From: Bacteroidales bacterium UBA7569
GTDB taxonomy: Bacteria; Bacteroidota; Bacteroidia; Bacteroidales; Paludibacteraceae
Direction of reading: 5' to 3'
Assembly: GCA_002477945.1 (NCBI GenBank)
Contig: DLLF01000005.1
Location: forward strand, 1-64,000
Length of the DNA: 64,000 nt
The translations under genes and the position numbers were made by a program. Under the pieces are notes generated by a model. The model did not search any database. It was not told the DNA's origin and saw nothing but the letters and a program-made list of their open reading frames with translations. Shown piece after piece: positions 7,694-18,000 of this stretch; within the stretch, counting starts at the first letter, position 1; every line of letters begins with the position of its first letter.

Positions 7694-10600
7694 AAATGAA
7701 GTTGCAGAGTATAGTACATCGTGTCGCTTGCGTTCTTTTGCTGAGTATATGTTTGGGTATTTCTGCATTGAATGCAGCAGTTCGGTATGCCATTACGCCT
7801 ACTTCTATATATCCGGAGGCATATTCCGGCTTGTCTGCATTACTGCCTTCTGATTTCTGGAACACAACGTACAAAAATGGTGTGGCAGTGTTTGACAGGT
7901 TGTTTATTTCCCTTCAGTTTGATGCTGTCACGGCACAGGCTTTGGGTTTTTCAGCGAATATTCCTTATGTCTTTGTGTTTGACTGTAATAGCAATGGACA
8001 ATTTGATGCAACAGCAGGGAGAGAACAATGGTATTGTTATGTAAATTCATTTGAGGTAAATGTTTCTAATACAATTTATTCAAGTGGTTATTGGGCAGAT
8101 GGCAAGTCTTGTTATTATTCCGCAGGAAACTATCCTGCCGGTATGGCAGTGTTCGGACTGCCTTATATTGCACCTACAGGCGTGAAACCCGATGGGGCGG
8201 TGGAGCAGTTGCTTGCACCCAAACTGCCGCAGGACTATTTGACAGACTTGTTTGCAGGGCAGAAAGGCACGATGGATTACCTTTATGCGGCTATGCGTTT
8301 CTCGGAGACGGAGGTATCGGAGTTATCCGCTATGGGCTTTTCGTTCCCTGTTGATGAGGATATGATGTTTACTTTCAGCAAGGTGGTCTGCTCCGACGGG
8401 AACGACTATTATGTGCCTGTCGATTTCCGCCAAGTCTCTGCATCCAACTTCGTACTGAAGAACTTGAACGGAAAGAAACTCTATTTCACGGGTAGTGTGC
8501 AGAATGCCTTTGCCGGCAATGGCGCGGCAAGTGAGGGATTCTTCTATCTGCAGGGAACCGACGATGAGTCTGTAGATGTCTATCTGCACGACTACAAGGT
8601 GCTTTCTGTGCAACCCAAGAACTTGGGAGACTTGAACTTTAATGGTTTTATGGAGAGTACTTCTACAGGGATGGCGGCACCATTTGCAATTGGTTCATCG
8701 GGTGAGCAGACTAATGGCAGTATATTCACCGTGAACTTCCATATTAAGGGCGATAATTGTCTGACAGGAGGTGCAGAGTCTGCTTACTCTTCTACAGACG
8801 CCGTTATGAATATCTTGGCAGAAATAATTTCCATGCACGCAGCACCGATAACTGTTCGTCCTATAGGCGATATTGCTGATGTGGAAAACAAATCATGTAG
8901 TCTGAACTTTGATGATCGTTTCCCCGCTGCATCGGGTACGGTAGCAACCAATGGTCTGTTGGCTCTGCCTGTTGTCGAACATCGCGATGCACCGTCCATT
9001 GACCTCGGCAACCGTTTCGGGCGTTGCACGTTTGATGGCGGGCAATATCGTCTCACCACAGCGGGCAATAGTAGTATGTTCTATGTGACATCCATGGCTA
9101 TTTGCTACAGACTGCTTGAAATGGGGAAAAGTTCTGATTCTGATAGACCTATGAGAAAGTACGGCGTGGGTACTTCGATGGCGACGCCCGATAAGTATTC
9201 GGGAGCCTGGTTCACAGTGCATATCAAGGATGGTACGTTTACTACCTATTCTGCCGAGGAGTTTCGTGATGTGGTGGATGTGGTGGCCCACGGTTGGTAT
9301 CGCGACTACACCGACCTTCGTCTTCCCATAAAGACGCGCATCGATGGCGGTACGTTCAACAACTGCAACGTCTATGCCTGCGATGCTTCTGCCGAGCAAG
9401 GCAACCTGCCCGTGAATACGGCAAAAGAGGTGCTTTGTCGTACGGAGACGGAAGTGGCTGCGCCCGATGCAGACGGACTTGCTTCGTTAGACCTCTCTGC
9501 GTCTTATCCTGCCTATGGAACGGCTTCCCTTACGCCAGTTAAGAGCGAGGACAAGTACTATGTTTATCCCTATCTACCTACAGGCGATTGTGGCAAGCAA
9601 ACCAATTCTTATACCCACAACTATGTGAGTGTCATTCCCTTGATGGGTGTGAATGGACTGCTTACCATGGGTGGTGATGTGGAAGTGTTTGCCACAGAGT
9701 CGGACGGAACGCCACGAAAGAATGCGTTCTTCTTCTATACCCGCCTCAACGATTATACCAAAAAATATGCCTCTGTCACCTTGGCGGGTCTGCCGGTGAG
9801 GGTGGAGCAGGCTATTTCTTTTGCCGCTGATACGTTGACAGGCGAACACGAGTTCTCGGAGGTGACAAACAACGATGACTATAAGATAGCACACGGACTA
9901 TACACTATGCTTTCGTTCAATTCGAATCAATGGTACACCATTTGTCCGCCTTATGATGTACATAATGTATATGTGGTGGAGACGCTTCCCGACGATAGTT
10001 TGGCAGCCAAAGGGTTGACGCAAGCCGACAAAGGAACGGAAAAGTATCTCCGTACGCAGGGCGAAGCGGACGGTGTCTTGGCGCAGGGCATCGTTACGTC
10101 ATTGCTTCCTGATATCCTTTCTGGGAAAGGGTCAGGTGTTTATATGGATTTGTTGGATATATGCCGCAAAACGCTGCACCTCAATCCGACATTGCTGACA
10201 CACTACAATCCGTCGCTTGCAGGACACGATCTGAGTCATGCCAACTACTATCTTTATCAACAAGTTGAAGAACAGGATGCGGATGAACTTGAAAATCCTG
10301 GGATGTGGAATGTGGAGCATAATATCAACGACTATAGCAGCAAATGGCAATATGCCGTGCCTGCTGAAACCGAAGATACATATATTGACAAGGACGGAAA
10401 CATACGTCCGAATACCGAAGTCCTAATGCAACGTGGCAAAAACTACTCTCTCTTTCTCCCCGCAGGAAAAGATGACTATTGGACAGGCAAGTATCTTATC
10501 TTCGAGGGTTACGGACCGCAGAAGTTGAATGGGAAGAATGCAATGATGGGCTATGTCACTTCGGCAGAAGGTAGTGGCGGATATATCTTTGATTATATGG

Positions 10601-11079
10601 ATGCCACAGATCCCGATAGGGTGGTGTATTTGCTAGGAAACTCCACTTTTGCCAATGATACGACGAGTGACGAAACGGGTCGGGTGTTTATACCTGATAC
10701 CAAAAGCAAGACGCACGATTTTGTGCGTCAAGAGTTGGGGCATATCATAATGCCTTGGGAGACCATGTTGGTGATGAGTTCGGCAAACACGGACGCTTAT
10801 GCTTCGCTTTCCGACTTGAGCACATCTGTCTTGCGCAGTATGCAGGCAAAAGATACATCGCTTCCTTCTGTTATGGGCAACACCTTGTTGGCGTATGGCA
10901 GAGAGGGTATTCTCTTGCAATCGTTGGTGGAACAGACTGTAAGTGTCTATTCCGTGGAAGGTCTCTTGCTGTGGACAGGGCTGCTCGGACAGAATCGGAC
11001 GAAACACATTTCCGTGCCTGCAGGAGTTTATGTGGTGCAGGGGACATGGCAGACAATCAAACTGATAGTAACGGAATAA
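7690..11079 (+). CDS. Large T9SS-exported surface protein
   Basis: An 1129-residue secreted protein with a clear signal peptide (about residues 1-30, VACVLLLSICLGISALNA). The body is beta-rich with no catalytic motif. It shares blocks with the protein at 2311-6831: 'GGTFNNC'-type turns, and a segment of the form GK.Y.L..P......YWT......G followed by LNG.NA. This suggests the two are paralogues. The last 60 residues resemble a T9SS type A sorting domain (TVSVYSVEGLLLWTG, then PAGVYVVQGTWQTIKLIV). The start codon lies in an ATGA overlap with the previous gene, and the stop overlaps the next possible start as TAATG. Confidence 0.85.
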   Translation: MKMKLQSIVHRVACVLLLSICLGISALNAAVRYAITPTSIYPEAYSGLSALLPSDFWNTTYKNGVAVFDRLFISLQFDAVTAQALGFSANIPYVFVFDCNSNGQFDATAGREQWYCYVNSFEVNVSNTIYSSGYWADGKSCYYSAGNYPAGMAVFGLPYIAPTGVKPDGAVEQLLAPKLPQDYLTDLFAGQKGTMDYLYAAMRFSETEVSELSAMGFSFPVDEDMMFTFSKVVCSDGNDYYVPVDFRQVSASNFVLKNLNGKKLYFTGSVQNAFAGNGAASEGFFYLQGTDDESVDVYLHDYKVLSVQPKNLGDLNFNGFMESTSTGMAAPFAIGSSGEQTNGSIFTVNFHIKGDNCLTGGAESAYSSTDAVMNILAEIISMHAAPITVRPIGDIADVENKSCSLNFDDRFPAASGTVATNGLLALPVVEHRDAPSIDLGNRFGRCTFDGGQYRLTTAGNSSMFYVTSMAICYRLLEMGKSSDSDRPMRKYGVGTSMATPDKYSGAWFTVHIKDGTFTTYSAEEFRDVVDVVAHGWYRDYTDLRLPIKTRIDGGTFNNCNVYACDASAEQGNLPVNTAKEVLCRTETEVAAPDADGLASLDLSASYPAYGTASLTPVKSEDKYYVYPYLPTGDCGKQTNSYTHNYVSVIPLMGVNGLLTMGGDVEVFATESDGTPRKNAFFFYTRLNDYTKKYASVTLAGLPVRVEQAISFAADTLTGEHEFSEVTNNDDYKIAHGLYTMLSFNSNQWYTICPPYDVHNVYVVETLPDDSLAAKGLTQADKGTEKYLRTQGEADGVLAQGIVTSLLPDILSGKGSGVYMDLLDICRKTLHLNPTLLTHYNPSLAGHDLSHANYYLYQQVEEQDADELENPGMWNVEHNINDYSSKWQYAVPAETEDTYIDKDGNIRPNTEVLMQRGKNYSLFLPAGKDDYWTGKYLIFEGYGPQKLNGKNAMMGYVTSAEGSGGYIFDYMDATDPDRVVYLLGNSTFANDTTSDETGRVFIPDTKSKTHDFVRQELGHIIMPWETMLVMSSANTDAYASLSDLSTSVLRSMQAKDTSLPSVMGNTLLAYGREGILLQSLVEQTVSVYSVEGLLLWTGLLGQNRTKHISVPAGVYVVQGTWQTIKLIVTE

Positions 11080-11105
11080 TGATGTATAAAATATACAATG
11101 ACGGT

Positions 11106-13634
11106 ATGAAGAAAACTGGCCTTATATTGTTGATACTTTTCTCCGCTTTTTCGCTCCGTGCGGAGGTGGGCGGGAGTTGCGAGAACGCTATTCCTGTGGA
11201 TGTGGAGTATTCGGGTTCGTTTCCTGCAGGAGAGTATTGGTTTACGGCTACAACGGCTTCGCTGCCGCTCACCATCTACTATTATCCAGAAGATACCACG
11301 GTGGGGGCACCCGAAGTATGGATAGACCTTACCTGCACACAGGGAGTCTATGAAGATACGTTGGTGGCAAAGATGTTGCAAACCGCTGACCAATATCACC
11401 TCTCGTTCCCGATGCGCGAAGTACCCGACAAACAATACGACGAGAATGGGCAACTCTATTATAGCATCATTTACGACCGCAACTATCGTGATATGCTCTA
11501 TAACCAGGGTGTCACCTATTCCATACCCGCTTATGTGCGCCTTGTCAATCCAACGCAGGCGTCCGTGGATATTGTCTCCACTTCCGTGAATGCACGCTGT
11601 CGGGAATATGTGAACACGCTGGGGATGAACACCTCTTTGCGTGTTATCCCTGCCGACTCGGTCTATGTACATTTGTGGCCGTTGGGCGAATGGATTAACA
11701 AGACCTATCGTATCACGTGGGCTGGCGAAGGGATTATGGAACTCGTGGACGGAAAAGACTGTCTTCTCACGCACTATAGCCGTGTATATCAAGATTATAG
11801 TTTGGCAAACGATACACTTGTGGTGCGTCCCCGTCTCACGTCCGACTGGATTAAGGATATCTATCAGACAGACCTCTATGTACGTCTCTTTGCAGAGAAC
11901 GAGGGTGTTCTCAAGATTGAAGAGTTTCAGGAGATAAGCCGGTTGATAGAGGTTATCATTGGTGGTGTCTCGGCGGCAATCGACCACGAGGCTCTCACAA
12001 TTACGGCAGTTCTTCCTGCCGGCACAAAGAAAGCGCAAATACTCAAAGCCGTGAAAACTGCAGACATTCGCTACGAAGCCTATAACGGAGAGGTGCCGAC
12101 ATTTAACAATACTGCCACAAAACTGACTTTCGGTGACAAAATCTATACGATTTCCGCCACGGCTGCGCCTGCGGAAGGTAACATTGATGCCACACTTCGT
12201 TCTATCTCGGTGGATGGAAATCCGCTTCCCGACTTTTTGGCAGCAACACTTGCCTACAATAATGTGGAGGTGACAACGGAAAGTCCTGTGGTTACGGCAG
12301 TACCGAACAGTGCCACAGCATCGGTTACCATAACACAAGCATCTTCTCTCCCCGGAACGGCGACCATTCTGGTTACAGCCGAAGCAGGCAATACGCAGAC
12401 CTATACCCTTCATCTCATTGCAGGGCGGAGCAGAGATGCTTCTCTCGCTTCTCTCACCATTGATGGCAAACCTTACCCGCTTACGGAAGGAGAAACCAGT
12501 TATCGGACAACGGTCACCAAACTGCCTGTCGTGGAAGCCACATCCACCGTTCCTGCCGCCACTGTGCTTATAGAGCAGGCGAAGGGAGTGCCTGGCTTTG
12601 CACAAGTGCGTGTCACGGCTGAGGCGGGAAATGTGCAGAACTATACGTTCAGTTTTGTGATGGATCCCCGCTTTGAGCCATGCTTGGAAGCCACTCCGTC
12701 ACTTTCGCTCAATACGCCTGTAGCCTTGACCTTGTCCCAGCCAGATGCGGTATATAATATCCCCGTGAAAGATTGGACGGAACAGTACATACGTTTCTCA
12801 TGGGATGCTGCTGCCGACTTGATGGTTTATGCAGGAACGTCTTGTTTCTTCGATCCTGCCAACCCCGATGAAACGCTGTTGGACAGTTTTCTGGTGGCGC
12901 TACCGAAAGGGGAGACCACCAGGTATTTCGATCTGCGTCCCACCGACCTCAAAGATTTGGCACATCGTTCTTTGGACGGCACGCTCTATTTGCGCTTCCG
13001 TATTTCTCAAGATGGCAACCTCACTTTGACGGAATGGACGGAGAACTGCCTTACGCAGAGCGTACTGTTGGATCTTCCGTCAAAGAATACCATTGTGGCG
13101 GATGCCAGGGAGAAGTATAAAATCTATTTGCCCGATTGGAAGGACAAAATGGTGCAAGTGAAATGGGAAGGAATAACCGATGCTGCTATGTTTGTGGCAG
13201 ACGATTGCAATTTCTACCTCACAGCGGATAATATCCATGTGTTGCAACCTTCTCCGTTTGATTTCGCTGCAGGAAAAGATTCTATAACAGTTACCCCCGA
13301 AATCACCTCGCTGTGGAACTATTCTGCCGACAACGGCTTTGTGTATGTGCGCTTTGTAAACAATATGGAGGGTATTCTGTCGATGACAGATATTACAAAG
13401 CACGAGGGAGAAACGGCATTGACAGAACTCAACAATGAAGATTGGTATTGCTATCAACTTGACGGCGGTTGGCGGGTGGTGTCCAAGCAACCTGTGCAAT
13501 TGGCTGTCTATACCTTGACAGGTACATTGGTGCGGACTCTGTTCTTGCAGCCCGATGTCCCCGCCATGCTTTCTTTGCCACAGGGCGTGTATGTGTTGAG
13601 AACTACAAACGGAGTGAAAAAACTGATCAACTGA
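11106..13634 (+). CDS. T9SS-exported protein with two cadherin-like beta-sandwich repeats
   Basis: The frame is open from 10755, but that part overlaps the previous gene. I place the start at 11106 because MKKTGLILLILFSAFSLRA is a classic signal peptide. ATGs at 11079 and 11082 (TAATG overlap) are alternatives. The product is 842 residues from this start. The N-terminal domain begins GGSCENAIPV, like the PPC-like sandwiches of the protein at 15055. Two adjacent cadherin-like beta-sandwich domains follow (DATLRSISVDGNPL and DASLASLTIDGKPYPL, each ending near VTAEAGN.Q.YT), a type common in secreted Bacteroidetes proteins. The C-terminus (LAVYTLTGTLVRTL, then PQGVYVLRTTNGVKKLI) resembles a T9SS sorting domain. 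Confidence 0.85.
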   Translation: MKKTGLILLILFSAFSLRAEVGGSCENAIPVDVEYSGSFPAGEYWFTATTASLPLTIYYYPEDTTVGAPEVWIDLTCTQGVYEDTLVAKMLQTADQYHLSFPMREVPDKQYDENGQLYYSIIYDRNYRDMLYNQGVTYSIPAYVRLVNPTQASVDIVSTSVNARCREYVNTLGMNTSLRVIPADSVYVHLWPLGEWINKTYRITWAGEGIMELVDGKDCLLTHYSRVYQDYSLANDTLVVRPRLTSDWIKDIYQTDLYVRLFAENEGVLKIEEFQEISRLIEVIIGGVSAAIDHEALTITAVLPAGTKKAQILKAVKTADIRYEAYNGEVPTFNNTATKLTFGDKIYTISATAAPAEGNIDATLRSISVDGNPLPDFLAATLAYNNVEVTTESPVVTAVPNSATASVTITQASSLPGTATILVTAEAGNTQTYTLHLIAGRSRDASLASLTIDGKPYPLTEGETSYRTTVTKLPVVEATSTVPAATVLIEQAKGVPGFAQVRVTAEAGNVQNYTFSFVMDPRFEPCLEATPSLSLNTPVALTLSQPDAVYNIPVKDWTEQYIRFSWDAAADLMVYAGTSCFFDPANPDETLLDSFLVALPKGETTRYFDLRPTDLKDLAHRSLDGTLYLRFRISQDGNLTLTEWTENCLTQSVLLDLPSKNTIVADAREKYKIYLPDWKDKMVQVKWEGITDAAMFVADDCNFYLTADNIHVLQPSPFDFAAGKDSITVTPEITSLWNYSADNGFVYVRFVNNMEGILSMTDITKHEGETALTELNNEDWYCYQLDGGWRVVSKQPVQLAVYTLTGTLVRTLFLQPDVPAMLSLPQGVYVLRTTNGVKKLIN

Positions 13635-13635
13635 T

Positions 13636-15003
13636 ATGAAAAAGATTACTTACATAGCGTTTCTTATATTTGCCATGATAGGGCAGGTTCGGGCTGCACT
13701 TATAGTATCGTGTGAATACTGGAATAAATTATTTGGAGTGCCTTACTATTGTGATTGTAAAGATAATTCTATACCATTTGCTTATGGCATTGATACAGTA
13801 CTGAGCGATACAACGTGGTACACTGCCAAATTACTCGATATTCAGCAGGGGCTTACTGCCTATTGGTTTTCTACGGGTTCTGTGAATATTGACATTTTCC
13901 CTCTTTGCACATCGAAAGAGCCTCTGCTTTCCACCACTATTTCTAAAAATAGAGCCTACAATGTGACATCGGATTATATTGATGAAAAATTGGAATCGTT
14001 GGGTGGCAGTTCCTCGGAAACTATCAAAAATATGGACGTGCATATACGTGTTGTACCACATGCAGGAGTCTCCGGACGTGTAGTGATGACTTCTTACGAC
14101 GATGGGTATCACTCTACGTGCGTTAATCCCCTTCCGTTGCACTACAATATGGCGTATGTGCTGAGTGCTTCTGACAATGTATATCGGTTGGATTATACAG
14201 TGGCACCTGTGGAGATGGCGGTGCAATGGATTCAGAAAGACAGTAAACCTGTTGATGTGGAAGTGGCTTTGGGGGCTTGTGATGCGCCGGCTTTGATGAC
14301 TGCCCGCTTGACGGATTCTGCGCATGTGTGGCTACCGCAACTGTCTCAACTGGAGAATGCCTACAGACAGCAACAACCGCTCTTCTTCCGTTTCTCAACT
14401 GCTGCAACAGGAAGAGTCTGGTTCGTTTCCCCGCTTACGAAATACATGAACAACGTTGATACGGTGTTGTGTCAGGGAATTCCGTTGCAGTTGTCCGATA
14501 CGATATTGACCCGGACTACCGTATATACGGATACATTCTACCTTTCGAGGACTGACTCCCTTCTGTTGACGACCTATAATCTGACTGTGATACCTCCCAT
14601 GACGGAATATGATACCATGGAGGTTGAATCAACTGCCTTCCCGTTCTTGTATCGTGGACAGGGGGTGGTGAACCGTTATGGTGATTTCTCTTACCTTATT
14701 CACACGGACGGGGAGTGTGACAGAAGAATACTTCTGACCGTAAAACAACCGGTGAAGACCTCACAGAATATGTTGCCTTTGTCTTTCCTCGTTCGTCCTA
14801 CAATGGCATCGGCGGGGCAAAGTATTACGCTCTTTCTTGATGAAGCCGCCTTACTGCGTGTGTATGACATGTTAGGTAATCTTGTGTTGGAACAATGGCA
14901 TGAAGGAGGAATGTCTTCTTTCACGCTTTCCTCAAGCGGTAATTATATATTGCAACTATCCACAAGCGAAGGTGAACACCAAACACGGATTGTGGTGCAG
15001 TGA
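13636..15003 (+). CDS. T9SS-exported protein
   Basis: A 455-residue secreted protein. The signal peptide is MKKITYIAFLIFAMIGQVRA. The next region has several Cys (SCEYWN, YYCDCKD) and a 'TTWYTAKLLD' strand that recalls the WYKVDL strands of the following protein, so a PPC-like beta-sandwich is likely. Around 290-330 is a Thr/Asp-rich segment (DTILTRTTVYTDTFYL) like the SprB/PKD-associated linkers of Bacteroidetes adhesins. The C-terminal 70 residues (LLRVYDMLGNLVLEQW, then GNYILQLSTSEG, RIVVQ) fit a T9SS type A sorting domain. It starts one base after the previous stop. No enzymatic motif was recognised. Confidence 0.85.
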   Translation: MKKITYIAFLIFAMIGQVRAALIVSCEYWNKLFGVPYYCDCKDNSIPFAYGIDTVLSDTTWYTAKLLDIQQGLTAYWFSTGSVNIDIFPLCTSKEPLLSTTISKNRAYNVTSDYIDEKLESLGGSSSETIKNMDVHIRVVPHAGVSGRVVMTSYDDGYHSTCVNPLPLHYNMAYVLSASDNVYRLDYTVAPVEMAVQWIQKDSKPVDVEVALGACDAPALMTARLTDSAHVWLPQLSQLENAYRQQQPLFFRFSTAATGRVWFVSPLTKYMNNVDTVLCQGIPLQLSDTILTRTTVYTDTFYLSRTDSLLLTTYNLTVIPPMTEYDTMEVESTAFPFLYRGQGVVNRYGDFSYLIHTDGECDRRILLTVKQPVKTSQNMLPLSFLVRPTMASAGQSITLFLDEAALLRVYDMLGNLVLEQWHEGGMSSFTLSSSGNYILQLSTSEGEHQTRIVVQ

Positions 15004-15054
15004 TGACATGAAAAATATAAGTAACTGAAATAATAAACTATTAATTGTGTAACA

Positions 15055-18000
15055 ATGAAAAAACTTGCCTCTCTTTTGATGGTGATGTGCATGGGCGTTC
15101 TTTGCGCATTTGCCGGTTTTGGGATCTCCTCTTCAGATCCTATTGACTTTGATTGGCTTGCAGGAAATGACCATCCTGGCAACGGTGATGCCCTTTGGTA
15201 CAAAGTGGATCTCAGCGCAGTGCCGAATGGTAGCGATGTCCTGCTCTATTTGAACAATCTCTCCTCTATGGAAACTGCGACAGTGACGGCTGAACCTTAT
15301 GTCAAGTTAGGTTCGTTCCAATCGCTCAATGAGGCTGTCACCAAACAGATATTGCCCAATAGGAACTATGCAATGAACTTGGCGAATTCAACTATCAAGG
15401 CGTTGAATGTGGACGCAGTCTATATTCTGTTGAAAACGGACAAACCTATTCATTTCTCTGCAGAACCCGTGGAACCTGGTGAGAAAGATTTGGACTGCCT
15501 CAATGCGCCGCTCTTCGATTATGCGGGTGTAACGCAAACAGCAACAGAGGCTTGGTACAGGGTTGATTTGACCGGTGTCAAGGCTGACCCGACCAAGACG
15601 GTGAAAGTTTCTGTGCAGAATATGGGATCTGCGGCAGCAAAGGTTGTCGCAGAATTCAGTTTTGACTGTCCGTCTTCCGGTTTGTCATCATATACCTGTA
15701 CACTTGCCACTGGCGCAACGAGAGAGAAAACATTGGACAGAGCCATGATTGATGTGGTTTCTTCCGATGAGGTCTATGTGAAGGTTAGTACCACGCAGCG
15801 TATTCATATCAAGGCGGATATTGTGGATGCGAATGTACTTCCTTCTACCACTATTCCTGCCTCTGCAATAGATTTTGCTCTGAATACGGAATACACCAAC
15901 TCTTCGGAGCAATGGTACAAGATTACTGTAGCCGACTTGTTGCAGGATAAAAAACAGGTGGAACTCACTTTGAGCAATACTTCTGCTTCAGTGGCGCACA
16001 TCACGGCGGATGTAGCGGTATCCAATCCTTACACATCGCTTATATCCCACTCGATCAGTCTCGGGAGCAAACAGATCATTGTGAAGGAACTGGCACGCAA
16101 TCTGATTAAAGAGATTGAGGATAATACGTATGTATGGGTTCGCCTTCATTCGGATGCTCCCATCACTTTTTCAGCACGTCTCAAGAACCGTACGGAGGGC
16201 AATGCCTGTCGTTCGGCAAAGGTGTTTGATTGGACTTTGGGAGCAATGCAGAATGCAAAAACCGACTTGTGGTATGCCGTTGGGTTAACCGATGCGAAGA
16301 GCGATGCCAATCGTGATAAGGATATTCTCATCACGGTGGAGAACTTGTCTTCTTCTGTGGCAACATTGTCGGCTTCTGTCGCATTTGATTGTCCGTGTTC
16401 TGCAACAACGGATCTTACCCGCACTGTTGCAGCGGGTGCAACTGTAGAGAAACGTTTGGAGAATGCATTGTATTCCAATCTTGCAACGGATACGGTATTC
16501 ATAGGTCTCACAACCGACAGGAATATCCGTATTACGGCCAAGTTGGTGCCATCTGTGGCATCTGACAACGATTGTGCCGCCGCAACCACATTTGATTGGG
16601 AGAACGGACATCATCAGACTGCAGGAAAAATGTGGTATTATGTGGATTTGTCTCCCGTTTGGGCTATGAACGATACTGTGCCGCAGATCGTTGTGGTGAA
16701 TGAAGGAACAGGTGTGGCAACCATCCATGGTGAACTCTCTTTTGATTGCCCGGGTAAGAATGCTGCCACTCGTCTCATGAAACTCTCTGCTGGAGAAGAA
16801 TATGTGAAGGCCATCACACGCGATATGTTGGAATCGCTCAGTAATCCTGAGTTGTACATTGGTGTGGATACGGATCAACCCTTGCACATCTATGTCAATC
16901 TGCAAAAGGAAAACCAAGGGCTCTCATGTCTCACGGGGATTGATTTCGATTGGGTGAAGGGACACATGCAGAAGGCCTCTACAACGGTTTGGTATAAGAT
17001 CGGGCTCACCCATATCAAGGAAACGGATCCTCTGGCGGCTACAATTGGCATAGTAAACAAAAATGCTAAAGCAGGAAATGTTACAGCAGATATCTATTTT
17101 GATTGCAACAGTGATCCTGTAGCAACCTATTCTATGAATCTGGGGGCTTCAGGGAAAAGAGAAATCAATCTGGAACGCGCCACTATCTTGAGCCTGAGAC
17201 CCGATACGGTCTATCTTTGCCTTACAACGGCTCAAACAGATAGTGTCTATGCATTTACCTATAATGACACGCCCATTACTCCCATAGAGGCTTGTGGTGG
17301 AGCCAAATTGTTGGAATATAATGTGGATATACCTCAATCGGCAGGCGAGCAATGGTATAAGATGAGTGCCTATCACTTGCAGAACTTTACCAGTGGCGAT
17401 GCTACGGTGAAAGTGACAAACGGGACAGAAACCAACACTATTACAGCCGAAGTTGCATTTGAATGTCCTGTAGTGTCACCTATGACTGACCGCACAAAGA
17501 CCTTCGCTGCATTGCAGACCTATAGCAAAGTGTTCTCCCGTGCCCTGATTGACAACATAGCAGGCGATACCGTCTATGTGCGTGTAACTTCTGTCAAAGA
17601 TTTCTCATTCCGTGTGGATTTGTCGGATGAGCGCGGGCAGGTCTGCTCGGCTCCTATTCTATTCGATTGGGATAACGGAAATATACACCCTGCCGATAAG
17701 ACTCTCTGGTATAAGGTAGATTTGGATACGCTTCGCAACAATCCTGACAAGGACTTCCGACTGAATGTGGAAAATCTTGCCGCTAATAACATCTCGGCGG
17801 CAGCAGAGATTCACTTCGATTGTGACGATGAACCATTGGCGTCCTTCAATTATGATTTTGCACCCGAAGAACTCAAGTACAAGATTGTGGATCGTACTTT
17901 CATGGAGCAGATGGGTTGGCCTATCATGTTGATAAAGTTCTCATCCACCGACGGAGATGCACACATCAGTGCCGAATTGGTGGATGCGCTGCCTGATAAG

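Noticed and set aside
10755..11105. N-terminal extension of the exported protein at 11106
   Set aside because: It overlaps the end of the previous protein in another frame, and a signal peptide starts exactly at 11106. The extension would bury that signal peptide 117 residues inside the protein.
11028..12605. A 525-codon minus-strand frame opposite the exported protein at 11106
   Set aside because: The translation is Cys/Arg/His-rich and shows no family features. The plus-strand protein has a signal peptide and clear domains.
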